Below, in pieces: positions 25,501-35,038 of a DNA stretch of 64,000 bases (positions within the stretch are counted from its first letter, which is position 1; each line of letters starts with the position of its first letter). The stretch lies in assembly GCF_905147365.1 (NCBI RefSeq), contig NC_056409.1, positions 15,195,001-15,259,000 of the forward strand, given 5' to 3'. The notes under the pieces were generated by a model. That model was not told where the DNA came from. It ran no database searches and saw nothing but the letters and a program-made list of their open reading frames with translations. The DNA comes from Aricia agestis (Eukaryota > Arthropoda > Insecta > Lepidoptera > Lycaenidae). Position numbers and translations under genes: made by a program.

Positions 25501-28500
25501 TTACAGCTCAAGGTATTTCAATTTGTAGTAATCACACAAAGAGTACAGTATAGTATAACCGCTTGCAAACAGTAACAAAACAAATATTTAAAAAATATTA
25601 AATAAAGACAGTAATATTTCATGCATTGAACACATTAAATTTTACTATAAGATTATTGTTTCAAGTACAAGCCATCAAATTTTAAATAACATAAAATTGT
25701 ATACATAGTTTTGTAAAATTAAAATGAAACAACACCAAAATATATAGATATACAATAAATACTACATTAAGACCCAGTTTCATCAAGCAATGTTAAATAA
25801 ATAATGGCTTGTTAAATCAGTTAATGGCCTGTTAGAGCCATCGAGCGTTCCACATGTCATGTTAAATCACTTAACACGGTGTTAAATTTAATTCCTGCTA
25901 TGGAGGTCCGTTAAATATTTAACAGGCTGTTATATGAGTCAAAATAACAACTTTCAAAGACAATAATATGCAATATCAATAAAAGAATCTGTTTTGACTT
26001 TTGAGTCTTTCCGCCTTGTTTCCGCTACGTCCTTATTATTAATGATTTTCATAGTTATGAATAATTATTTATTTTCACTTTGCCAAAAATTCAGCCTTCG
26101 AATTTTCCTTGACATTGCAAATATACTAACTTGTATCAAAATTACCAAACCGAAATATGTAAATAAAAGTTTGTATTATGATTCATGTTTTCAGCTTTGA
26201 CAGATAATAATTATTAACCTGATAAATTAAGAAGAACTATTATAGCGTAACAAATGTATGCGATCAGTGATATTTTAATTTGGTCGCATTATCTACTATT
26301 ATACTACTATGGAAGAAAGTGACACATTGCAGCAAACATGTCGTATTAATCTTGTACATTGCAATTTCGTCGCCTTATAACAAGAATGAACGAATTGATA
26401 GTTGTTCACTCGTTGTTCACTTAACATTGCATTTACTAATCCGCTGTAAAATTTTTGCTGTGGGACATAAGTATTTTAACAGTCTGTTTAATTTTCTAAG
26501 CTCCGTTAAGTAATGCCTCGTTAGGATTTAACAAACATAGGTTGGTGAAATTGGGTCTAAAGCTTCAAGGAACATAACATTTCAAAATCAATTTCATTAC
26601 AGTCAAATTGATCCTAACATGCAAAAAGAAATGCCTAAGATTAGAATTACTGACACTAACAAAGGATTGTTAATCTATAATTTTATTTCTTCTTCAGTAA
26701 GAAACCTTTTCTTTGTCTTTCTAATAGAGGTGTAAAACATCTGAAATATCTATTGATTGTTACTCTTTTAGCGCTACTACTTTTACATCGAACTCTATAT
26801 TATCCATACACACCCTGAAGTATTACTTAGTATTGTTACACCCTTTATAATAGTTTACTGTTATTTTAAAACTGTGTATTTGTCGCAGGTACGACACTCA
26901 GAAGACGCGCGACAACAACAGCGGCGCGTACCTGTTCATGCCGGACGGTCCGGCGCAGAACTTCCGCCCGGACCCCTTCCCCGAGATGATCGTCACTGAG
27001 GGACCCTTCAAGGCTACAATGTACACCGCCCTAGTGGGACCCAAGACTGCTGATATACTGCTCTCGGTTTGTTTTTACTGCGATTTTGGAACGAAGTTCC
27101 TCATCGCGCGTTGCGAAAGGGGGCTAGACGGAAAAAGTTGTAACGACACGACACTTTTTGACCGACACTTTTTCCCACAGACATAGATCAAGATAGTACT
27201 TCGCGGGACATGCGGTATCTATCTTGATCTATGTCTGTGCTTTTGCTGTAGTTGTAAGCCGTGCGGCGTGCGTATGTTACTCTGTCTGTCTCTCTCACTT
27301 TCACTCACTCACTCTCTCATAGAAAACAAGCAAGTTATGATTTTTTTTATAACTTATTTCCATCCGGGTGTCCCTTGACACCTTGTTTTTTTTAAGTTTT
27401 TTAAAATTGTTGTAATATTGTTTGTTGTAACATATTATGTTACAGATGTTATACGTAAAGTCTCTTTCAGCGACTGATTCGTTCGGGAGCCTCCCCCGGA
27501 ACCTCCGGTAAACTACACCGGCGGGCCAGAACACCTCCACCTCGAGGGTGGACAAATGTTGCATCGGTACTCTTACCACAAAGGAACTAAAGTTCACTTT
27601 AGTTCCTTTACTTACTTTGTGGCCAGAGTGCAGACGCTCCACCCTCAAAGGTAGTCTTCTCGCGGATGTAGTTTACGACGTCTTCGACCGTCATGGACCT
27701 ATGAATCAACTTTACCGATAGCACTTATATTTTTAGGGATTGCAATTTGATATGTGTTTTTTCCAGTTAACAGTATACAACAACCCGGCGCTGCCGCAGA
27801 CGGAGGTAGAGGTTAGCAACACGTTGCTGATAGACCCCGCGGTCGACGACCTCGAGCTCGCCATGCGCCTCTCCACGCACATCGCTAACGGCGACGTCTT
27901 CTATACCGACGTTAACGGCATGCAGGTATGTTGGGACTTGGTACTGATATTTGAAGGCCGCACTTCAAAGACAGATTATATTATACATATAGAGTTCAAA
28001 AACATGATTAAATTAAAGTTTACGTACTATTAACTATGTTTTCCAGCAATTGCATTTATCTTGTACAAATTATGCGATGATTATTATTATTATTAAAACG
28101 ATACAGAGTATGACAAAACGCTAAAAATCTTTTAAGTATGTTTATGATAATAAACTAGCTAAAAGCCGAGCTTTGTGCGGGCTCGCATTGTCACACCTTG
28201 ACTGACTGATGATGAGTGATGACACACATCTACGAAATATAAAAAACCTTGACTGACTAATGAGAACATTAACACATTCTACATAATATAAATAAATAAT
28301 TATGTTAAAGCAGAAATCACTAGGCGTAATAGTTTTTCCGTAAAGTGTACCACAAAATGTACCTGGTTTTGGGATATACTAGGGCTCGCTTCGCTCGCCC
28401 TGATAAATAGAATATTCAAAGAAAATAAGTCCAAGCTTCGATACTTGAATTTTTAACCGCCTTTCAAAACGAGGAGCTTATATTATGTATTTTTTTTTAA

Positions 28501-31214
28501 CAATTAATATCGTTCGGTAGATGATCAAGCGGCGGTACTTCGACAAGCTGCCGCTACAAGCCAACTTCTACCCGCTGCCGGCGGCCGCGTACATCGAGGA
28601 CGAGCGAACGCGCCTCACCGTGCTCACCTCCACGCCGCTCGGCATGGCCGCGCTGCAGTCCGGACAGATCGAGGTAAGTGTCTCTTTTACTACCGTGCGA
28701 GGAATAAGGTAAGAGAGCACAACCCGCGTACATGTCGTACATGCGTGAGTGCTGTCTCTGTCACACCTCTACATAATATTCACTTCCACGTCTACATAAT
28801 ATAGCAACTCTTTTAGCTCGCTACTTTGACAGTAGACTCTCTGGACCTTAAATATTGAAACGAAGGTCCTTATCGCGCGTTGCGAAAGGGGGCTAGACAG
28901 AAAAAATTAAGACAAATAGTTGTAAAGACACAAAAGTGTCGTTACAACTTACAACTATAGCAAAAATGCTATAGTTGTAAGCTGTGCGGTAGCGCCTGAT
29001 TCTCTCTCTCTCTCTCTCTCGCGGTGTAGCGACGATTTTTTTTTTAGTGTATACAGGTTATTTGTACATAAGAAATAATAAACTGGAACTTCGTTCCATC
29101 CTGGTGTCCCTTGACACCTCTCAAGTTTTATTCAATTAATATTATTGTAGATAATGCAAGACAGAAGACTGAGTCGCGACGACAACCGCGGCCTCAACCA
29201 GGGAGTGTTGGACAACGTGCGCACGAGACACACCTTCAGGCTGATAGTTGAGAAGAGCGCCACGCCCTGTGTGGTACGAAACAATTTTGATATTCCTCTT
29301 TATTTAGCCTCGCAATTTTTTTTCTATTTATTTGGTGTTGGTTATTACTTTAACTATTGTCCAAGTTATTTCCTGTAAATTTGTATTATTTATTGACAAA
29401 TTGCCTAAATTATGTACCAGTGGCGGTACCCACAGGCCACAATTCGCCTCACAATCCTGCATCGCGCTATCGAAGTTTCGGAGAACGGTAAAATATATAC
29501 AACGTCTGAAATGACGTCAGAGGGCTTCGGCCTGACCGAGCATGGTATCTCTCTCGGTCGAAAGATCTTCCTTTTCGGCCGCCACTAACAACGTTAAATA
29601 CCTATTCTAAGTCTAACATGTGAAATCTATACTAATATTATAAAATTTAAGAGTTCATTAGTTTGAACGCGCTAAACTGGACCGATTTTTATGTAATTTG
29701 AAACATATGTAGTATAGACCAGGGGAAGGACACAAAATACTCTTTTGTCAGAAAATGTACGTGTCCCGCAAAGTTACTTATTGAATGTCTAGTAATTTAT
29801 AAAATTCCACAGCGTTCCCTGGAGCAAGCATACGGCCTGCTGTCGGCGGGCGCGCACGTGTCGCAGCAGCAGCAGCTGTCGCCGGCGCTGGCGCTGCTGC
29901 ACGCCGCGGACGAGGGCTCGCCGCGGCCGCACCACGCGCGCGCCCGCACCGCCGCCGCAGACATCGTGCTCGCTGCCGCCAACGCGCACGTCAGCGGCAA
30001 GGTACTATTGACAGAGAACTTGATTCCTAGGCAGATGGCGGACCAATGGTCTGTATATGTCAAGCCCAGCCGACAGATCACGACCAATATCAAATTGACA
30101 TAACCCGACCAAATGACGTAGGTCCGTCATCTGCCTATGAATCAATTTCTTCCATGGTACATTATTCGTGATTATTCTTTTTAGGGTTCCGTACCCAAAG
30201 GGCAAAAACGGGACCCTATGACTAAGACTTCGTTGTCTGTCTGTCTGTATGTTTCCAGACAGTAACTCAAGAATGGTAATAGGTAGAGAGTTGAAATTTT
30301 CACATATTGTGTATATCTGTTGCCGCTACAAATACTAAAAACAAAATAAAATTAATATTTAAGGGGGGCTCCCATACAACAAACGTGATTTTTTTGGCCT
30401 TTTTTGCTCTATGTCAATAACAGCCACAGACAGGTACTTGAATTTTTCACACAATCCTTAGTTTTATGTGTACTTTAATATTTAAATAAAATAATAATTA
30501 AAGGGGGCTCCCATACAAAAAACACAAATTTTAGCCTAATTTAGTTCTTTAATTTTACGGAACCCTACGTGCGCGAGTCCGGTTCGCATTTGGCCGATTA
30601 TTTTGTTTTATTTTTAATTTGATAAACATAAAATAGTCTTGTAAAGTTTTTTATTATATTTTATGACAACAAAATATTAAAGCAGAAAATAAATACTAGA
30701 CATAGAAGGGCTAAAAGGGCAATAATTATATTTTTCTTTTTCCTTAGACCAAAGACGGCGTCCTCATGCAAGGAGTAGGAATGACGTTCCAAAGAGTGCA
30801 GTTCGACTCTTGTTTCGTCAACAAAGAAGTTTCCAAGTCGTTCCCAGCGGGAGACGGACAGGTACGGCATTTTACTGTCTTCGGTTTCAAAGTTTCGTCC
30901 TTTTGATTGTTATTCTAAATGAGAAACTAAATGAGAAACACAACAATGAGACATTTAAAACAATGTGTAAAGTCAGATAGGCAAAGAGAAATGTTCTCTA
31001 CGTGAACTGCTAAGATACTTTTCTCAATAACTATCTTTTACAGTACGAAAATTTTCAGATCCGTCTATCGGACATCGTGGATGTGGCGGCGGATCAGGTG
31101 TTCGACAGCTCGTTGACGTTCGTGCACGTGCGCTCGCCGCTGCCGGGCGGTGAGCTCGCGCTCTGCCCCATGGAGATACGATCTGTGTTCATCAACCACA
31201 CGCTAAGGCACTAG
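10587..31214 (+). CDS. alpha-Man-IIa: Golgi alpha-mannosidase II (GH38), 20 exons
   Basis: Trims two mannoses from GlcNAcMan5 N-glycans in the Golgi. Coding exons: 10587-10718, 11357-11650, 11785-11932, 12095-12269, 12338-12639, 12838-12923, 13078-13178, 13531-13708, 21571-21755, 22287-22460, 23313-23577, 24142-24314, 24899-25162, 26889-27066, 27767-27925, 28521-28673, 29151-29273, 29813-30001, 30748-30861, 31044-31214. Together they make 3564 nt (1187 residues plus stop) with matching phase and GT/AG at every junction. A short basic N-terminus precedes a hydrophobic segment (residues about 6-27), a type II Golgi anchor, then a charged stem and the GH38 domain. Zinc and catalytic residues as known for the fly enzyme are visible: HSHNDPG (186-192), the nucleophile D303 in GWAIDPFGHS, and FQHHDGVTGT (572-581). 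The length is slightly above the insect norm of about 1110-1130, partly from a Gly/Ala-rich insert in exon 13. The paralogue (IIa or IIb) is less certain than the family. Confidence 0.93.
10835..11083. mobile_element. 249-bp MITE in mannosidase intron 1
   Basis: The ends are inverted repeats (CTATACTCCACTCGGG..., continuing with GCTAACTTGTCGCTAGCGG on both sides). A second inner inverted repeat is built on GACTCCCTGTCAAAAACTTG. The right arm has an extra CCCGAG duplication. No coding sequence. The target duplication is not clear. Confidence 0.75.
11785..11932 (+). CDS. alpha-Man-IIa: mannosidase exon 3, zinc-binding HSHNDPG
   Basis: This exon encodes residues 143-192. It starts after a CCAG acceptor and ends inside the glycine codon of HSHNDPG. 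By comparison with the known Drosophila Golgi mannosidase II structure, the second histidine (188) and the aspartate (190) are two of the four zinc ligands. Its splice donor splits the motif, and the next exon resumes with the GWIKTFE sequence. Confidence 0.92.
13810..14224. mobile_element. two Helitron-like copies, opposite orientation
   Basis: The plus-oriented copy (13810-14023) opens TCCATACTAATATTATAAATG, has a TCTG run and ends GGGCGTTATCTAG before T. A second copy in reverse orientation follows directly (about 14030-14224) and ends with the complement of the same start. The two copies therefore sit tail to tail. Confidence 0.6.
14326..14583 (-). mobile_element. tRNA-derived SINE, minus strand
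   Basis: Read on the minus strand, a tRNA-like head (GTGGCTCAGTTGGTGGG for box A, GCGGGTTCGAATCCCGCC for box B) is followed by a body with AACAAAAAGTTTTCCAAG and ends in an AT-rich tail with ATT units at the low-coordinate side. A second copy with the same body lies at 49252-49505, so this is a family and not a tRNA gene. Confidence 0.75.
15165..16167 (+). pseudogene. LINE ORF1, FP25-like C-terminus, frameshifted
   Basis: The first frame (15165-15848; a likely real start is the later ATG at 15282) encodes a Ser/Pro/Thr-rich head, a coiled coil (residues about 105-180) and an IEVRNVP strand that begins the C-terminal domain. The frame then closes at 15846-15848. The same domain continues in the next frame to the stop at 16165-16167, with LYYLAREF, HGKVYLRKKEG and a final acidic stretch. 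The shift lies in the A-rich run near 15820-15835. The fold pattern resembles the C-terminal domain shared by baculovirus FP25K proteins and ORF1 of some insect CR1-type LINEs. Its role is nucleic-acid binding and RNP formation by analogy. Confidence 0.65.
16529..19493 (+). pseudogene. LINE ORF2: APE endonuclease and RT, frameshifted
   Basis: The first frame (16529-17653) holds an apurinic-type endonuclease: LHMNIRSL, the catalytic-type TECWL, GVYRSPS, LVGDININ and TDHVPI in the usual order. A one-base shift near 17643-17655 separates it from the second frame (17694-19493), which holds reverse transcriptase: RPISVL, FLDLSKAFDTV (first catalytic Asp), YGVPQGSVLGP and SYADDTA (catalytic pair), followed by a thumb region and a C-terminal domain typical of CR1-like elements. 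Apart from the single shift both domains are complete, again pointing to a recent copy. Confidence 0.85.
20364..21180. mobile_element. 817-bp hAT-like element, CCTCTTCC arrays
   Basis: The ends are TAGGGTTGCTGAGGA and its complement (TTCCTCAACAACCCTA), flanked by ATATATAT on both sides; that duplication is low complexity and so weak evidence. Both subterminal zones carry many copies of CCTCTTCC, CCTCATCC and similar, mostly on the plus strand at both ends. The middle (about 20786-21030) includes an insertion that starts CAGGGGTTCTCAGTC and reads like another hAT MITE. No open frame. Confidence 0.6.
22056..22257 (+). mobile_element. Helitron-like TCTG repeat copy
   Basis: Opens TCCATACTAATATTATAAATG, has the CTGAACCGATTTTGCTG core and closes GGGCGTCATCTAG. 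It ends only 29 bp before the acceptor of mannosidase exon 10, so it lies across or next to the probable branch-point region. Confidence 0.6.
22287..22460 (+). CDS. alpha-Man-IIa: mannosidase exon 10, active-site HHDGVTGT
   Basis: This exon carries FQHHDGVTGT, whose second histidine (residue 574) matches the fourth zinc ligand of the fly enzyme. The exon is very GC-rich (third positions almost all G or C), unlike exons 1-7 of the same gene. Phase is shared with exons 9 and 11 (codons split AG|G and AA|A). Confidence 0.9.
24425..24770 (-). mobile_element. RTE-like LINE 3' end, minus strand
   Basis: Read on the minus strand the fragment ends with the phrase GTGACCCGTTTGCTCGTTT, CCCCCTTATTTTATAAAA and a short A tail. 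The same terminal phrase closes the plus-strand fragment at 37456-37790. Upstream of it is degenerate coding-like sequence. It interrupts mannosidase intron 12 and is 5' truncated. Confidence 0.6.
25184..25323. mobile_element. Harbinger-like MITE, diverged copy
   Basis: The right half (ACGTCGCGTTGCAGTCTGAATTAA) and the inner phrase GAATTCAATTGCGTAAGACG match the MITE pair at 33291-33582. The left end is diverged (GAGTCAACTCGCAAAGCGAC). TAA is seen next to both ends. It starts 20 bp after the exon 13 donor. Confidence 0.55.
25321..25700 (-). mobile_element. 5'-truncated LINE copy, minus strand
   Basis: The phrase GGCAGCCGTACTAGT followed by AACTGTGTCA is the complement of the 3' UTR of the LINE at 14713-20061 (near 19910-19955). 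The low-coordinate end is a repeated GATAAGATA tail, as expected for the 3' end of a reverse-oriented LINE. No coding part remains. Confidence 0.6.
25772..26562. mobile_element. about 790-bp TIR element in mannosidase intron 13
   Basis: The ends are inverted repeats with mismatches (AGACCCAGTTTCATCAA on the left, the complement of AGACCCAATTTCACCAA on the right). Both subterminal zones carry many copies of TGTTAAAT or its complement. No open frame with protein character is present. The target site is ambiguous (TTAA-like on the left only), so the superfamily is not assigned. Confidence 0.6.
27075..27395. mobile_element. dispersed repeat with internal hairpin
   Basis: Begins near GGAACGAAGTTCCTC and runs to TTCCATCCGGGTGTCCCTTGACACC. 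The same pieces in the same order, with a different middle, occur at about 28855-29125. The middle contains a 21-bp perfect stem (27176-27196 with 27219-27239). It starts directly behind the exon 14 donor. Confidence 0.5.
28855..29125. mobile_element. second copy of the GTGTCCCTTGACACC repeat
   Basis: Shares ATCGCGCGTTGCGAAAGGGGG, the TGTAAGC(T/C)GTGCGG phrase and the closing TTCCATCCTGGTGTCCCTTG with 27075-27395. The middle here has its own short hairpin (AACTATAGCA / TGCTATAGTT) and a CT dinucleotide run at about 29001-29020. It lies in mannosidase intron 16. Confidence 0.5.
29625..29795 (+). mobile_element. Helitron-like fragment abutting exon 18
   Basis: Starts TCTATACTAATATTATAAAAT and contains GAACGCGCTAA and GGACCGATTTTTATG, but lacks the CTAG terminus. 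It ends within about 20 bp of the exon 18 acceptor (29811-29812). Confidence 0.5.
30020..30145. mobile_element. 126-bp MITE beside exon 18 donor
   Basis: The ends TTGATTCCTAGGCAGATGGC and the complement of TTGATTCATAGGCAGATGAC form a 25-bp inverted repeat. Fragments with the same end occur at about 27697-27715, 47604-47630 and 52238-52262, so this is a family. It lies only 19 bp into intron 18. Confidence 0.65.
30182..30601 (+). mobile_element. TAGGGTTCCGTACCC dispersed repeat
   Basis: Opens TAGGGTTCCGTACCCAAAGG and closes GTGCGCGAGTCCGG...TTGGCCG. The interior has the phrases ATCTGTTGCCGCTA and GGGGGGCTCCCATACAA. Related copies are at 38395-38680, 56772-57185 and 58885-59190 (plus), about 62040-62560 (minus), and a start fragment at 3452. 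There is no coding potential. The family is common in Lepidoptera, but its class is not clear to me. Confidence 0.55.
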
Positions 31215-33290
31215 GTCTATAACGGTCGCTCTCAGAGACATTTTATTAATAATTGCTTAACTTTAATATAATGAAGAGATTGACAGAAATTGGAAAGAGT
31301 TTAAGACAAAATCTTCATTAAATTAATGTTATGTAATAGTTAATCTAGTGCTTAGTGAGGTCTCGTCTAGTTACTGCTGTGTGCAAAGTCACGCACACAT
31401 CAATTCACCGTTCCAATTCGCTGCGTGTAAGTGTGTGTGTGTGTTTACGTACAAAAGTGTTCACTTCAAGCGTACACTGTACCCTCGGCGGCAGTTGTTT
31501 ACCGGCCTCACTAATAAAATATGCGTCCTAAAACTGTGTGTGTGTGTGTGTCCTTGTCTGATGCGTAGGAAATAAAACAAATACAATTTGTTAACATCTC
31601 TACAAACAGAACAGTGTGTGTAGTCTGTGTACACCATGTTATATTGTCAATCACATCTATTTAAAACTAGCTTTTAGCGGCCTGTCAGTATTGGGCTACC
31701 GGCTACGGTTTCGTAATAGAATATACTTACTTAAACATACAATACTCGAGCAATGACAAAGGTTAGGCGTTCTTTTTTAATCACACGTTAGATATATTTG
31801 AGTAGTATGTATATTACAATAGCATTGTATTATATAACTCCTCGTATAATTCAAAGAACCCTGTTAGTCAAGTAATTTATTAAAGATGATAGAAGTTGTT
31901 ATTTTTAATCGCCATCGATTTCAGAAAGTAACGTAGATTTTTTTCTAAAAATATTTTAAAGAATTTTATTCTCACAAGAAAGTTGTGTTGTTAGTTGTGA
32001 CTTGTTATGACAACAGAACGTACTGAAGCCATATTGTGGCCTCGCGCAAACACTACACAGTGTTTACTAAGAAACAGTGTATTTCTGTTTCTACTTACAA
32101 TAATGAAAGATGCCAAATATCAATAACTTACGAATTTATATCGTGAAGTTATATTATGCATCACAAATTTGAAATTATACATTTTCAGAAAGTGTAGGAT
32201 TGAGAATAATCGTCTGGTTGCAGGATAGAGAGAAATTCGTTCATTGATCTACAGTTGTTTGTGTCCTCTTCATACGCACATAAATCACATTACGCATGCG
32301 TGGAAATACTTACTACTATTTTTTTGTATGAATGAAAGACAATCATACAAGAAAATAGTAATAAGTCAATGGACGGACATCTCTTTGTCTTAATTTGACT
32401 ATATTCATAAGTATAGATCGTGTCAGAGTGAGGATAGAGGTAAGCGGACTGCATAATTTTATTGAATGCTGTGATCTCTGAAACAATGAAATTAATATTA
32501 ATAATATACACATAATAATTAAACTATTTTAATAATTTAGTCGCGATTTCGTTTATTTTCTAAAGAAGACTAGCACTGCATATGAACTAATTTCTTTACT
32601 AATATTTATTATGATCTACTTTCACAATAACAAGTATTTGTTGGTTTTCCTTCGGATTCTATCAATGAAATTAACTATTATAGTTTTTTTTATTATAAAA
32701 GACATATTTAAAAGGTTTAACTTCTTGCATATGAAATGTGTTTAGTTTGAATTCCGTCCTGAATTGTTATTTACGTTTATTACTCGAAGCGCGTGTTTCT
32801 TAGTTACCGTGTTCCAATTTCTTAAAATAAAATATTATACTTTTTCAAACTGAACACGTGTATTTACAAATATTTAGTAAATAATAATAATACTAGTTTT
32901 ATTTTTAGCAATATTCCGCGAATTTCTCGGAATATCGCTAAAATAATATTTATTATTAATTAAAATTTTAAGCTATGGATTTCTGCAAAGTAACGCCTGA
33001 TTCCATTAAATATTCAATATGAAGTTTTGTGACTAGCTATGGTCCAATCCGAGTTTACAAACTCGGATTGGACCATAGCTGATAGCAAATACACGAAAAT
33101 AGTTTAACTTTTTGTTATTATAATATTATATAAGAACAATCTCTCTTCTTTCTATAGTGAATGGCATTGTCTCTGCGACTTGTAAATAATAAAACCGTGA
33201 CGGCCAATAATAAATAATAATGATTGTAAATGATCAGTCTTTTCAAAATGAAACATCTGACTGAAAATGACAGACATCAAACACTTCTAA

Positions 33291-33444
33291 GGGTCAATTC
33301 AGACCGCAACGCGACAAGGCGAGGCGCGGCGCGGCATAAATTTGTATGGATAGATTTCAATTGCGCGAGGCGACATGCCAATCTGTCAATTCAGTACAAA
33401 TTTAGAAATGCATCTACTTGTCGCGTTGCGGTCTGAATCAACCC
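33291..33444. mobile_element. Harbinger-like MITE, first of a tandem pair
   Basis: Ends GGGTCAATTCAGACCGCAAC and its near-complement (GTTGCGGTCTGAATCAACCC), flanked by TAA at 33288-33290 and 33445-33447. A 3-bp TWA duplication with GGG-starting TIRs is the pattern of PIF/Harbinger elements. No coding sequence. Confidence 0.75.
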
Positions 33445-33447
33445 TAA

Positions 33448-33582
33448 GGGACAATTCAGATCGCAACACGACGAGGCGCAGCGCGGCATAAATTTGTATG
33501 GATTTGACAGATTTCAATTGCGCGAGACGTCTTGCGAATCTGTCAAATCGTGTACGTGTCGCGTTGCGGTCTGAATCAACCC
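33448..33582. mobile_element. Harbinger-like MITE, second of a tandem pair
   Basis: Same family as the preceding element (GGGACAATTCAGATCGCAAC ... GTTGCGGTCTGAATCAACCC). Its left TAA (33445-33447) is shared with the first copy, and its right TAA is at 33583-33585. Inner sequence is similar but not identical to the first copy. Confidence 0.75.
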
Positions 33583-33960
33583 TAAGGGTCATCGCAGACA
33601 GAGCACCTCGACTATATTTTATTAGGGTTTCCAGCAATCTACTGAAATAAAGCGTGATCAATTTTTTTTCAAATCCTCTCTGCTGCACCTTTCTCTGTCC
33701 GCGCTGCCCCTAAGGTGTGTTTTTTTTTTTAACTTGAACCCTAGTTGTTTCTAGCACATATAATGCACAAAACTTTCATAAGTAGCCAATGTTAATTTAA
33801 AAAAAGTCATCCTGAAAATATACCGATTGTCAAATGAGTACCCTTAATATCGTATCGTAATGTTTCAGATTGTAATATCGTAATGTTTCAGATTGTAATA
33901 TAGTTCGTCTAATTGTACAGAACCTCGTTTTGTAATAAATATTGAAATATGGAGCAACGT

Positions 33961-35038
33961 TTTATTTGTATTGGATACGGTGTACGCGAGATAAGTAAAA
34001 CAAATTGAAACAAACTTGTACCTTATATATTATTGGAATTCGACTAGGCTTACATTACTGATTCATTGCAAAATGCTTGAAAGCGTTTCTTACACTACTT
34101 AAAAAACACCTAATTCAAATTATAGGAATTATTTTATAACATAATATAAAATATAAATAAATTCAATAACATAATTCTACTTGTCTTCATAAAAATACTG
34201 ATAATAATTTACTGTTTGGTCTAATGAAATTTTCATAATACTGCATTTTAAGCGCCGTGCAACAAAAAATATAAAATTTGAAAATAATTAAAATTAGAAA
34301 TTATCCTGTGATTTAACTTCGGCATTTTGCCGCGCTTGCTTACAACAGTATTTAAATTCTATTTTAATCCAGCGTGACTAAAGCTTCGATATGGTTTTAA
34401 TGCCGTCTCGGTTCAAATTTACAAAATGAAATTTTACAACGTGTAAAACCAGCATCAGCCCGGCCACACATTGTCCGAATTCTGATCAGAAACATTTGAA
34501 TTCCGCCGGACCGCCACCCCGCACACTATCCAAAATATCCTTCCGGCGAGTTCGAGCACACTTGGCTCCGTACAAAATGTAAGAGACAGCGCGGACGTTC
34601 AACTGTTTCTGATCAGAAATGTCGTACAATGTGCGGCCCGGCTCAAACGCGCGATGCTTCTGCAAAAACGGCATTGAATATTGATGTTGGGTTAAAATAG
34701 CAAAATCGGGGTATTGATACTAATAAAAATAATACTTTAAAACAATAGTGAATAGTCATAAAATTAATGGCACAACAATATTAATACTTACCTTGTCACA
34801 GTTCGACTATACAATATACATATTGTTTTTTTACTACGTTTCAAGAATTTGTCGAATAAATACTCTTCTGAATACAAACAACAAAAAAGATTATATTTAA
34901 CAAAATGTTGCTTGAATTCAGGAGTGTATTCATTCTGCTAAGTCTTAAAAAACACTGCATGTAAAGTAAAGGCGCGTTTCTATAGCACGAGTGCAGATCG
35001 CTAGTAAATGGCTCATTTCAATAACAGCAGGAGGTGTT
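33961..35038 (-). other. probable GNPAT 3' UTR
   Basis: Below the GNPAT stop no further coding exon is seen on the minus strand. The only clear AATAAA on that strand is at 33966-33961. The region includes a 189-bp MITE. The minus-strand open frame at 34674-34486 lies inside that MITE and is not a gene. Confidence 0.4.
34456..34644. mobile_element. 189-bp MITE with TTTCTGATCAGAAA palindromes
   Basis: The ends are inverted repeats (CAGCCCGGCCACACATTGT and GAGCCGGGCCGCACATTGT on the other strand), continuing into a TCTGATCAGAA palindrome on each side. It has no coding content and lies in the GNPAT 3' flank. Confidence 0.7.

Larger units (their letters stand above)
31215..33955 (+). other. probable mannosidase 3' UTR and flank
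   Basis: Possible polyadenylation signals AATAAA follow the stop at 31513, 31571 and 33934. The region has GT-dinucleotide runs (about 31430-31445 and 31530-31550), a 22-bp perfect hairpin with a 2-nt loop (33035-33080) and two Harbinger-like MITEs. No protein-coding gene is seen. Which signal is used cannot be told from the sequence. Confidence 0.4.
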
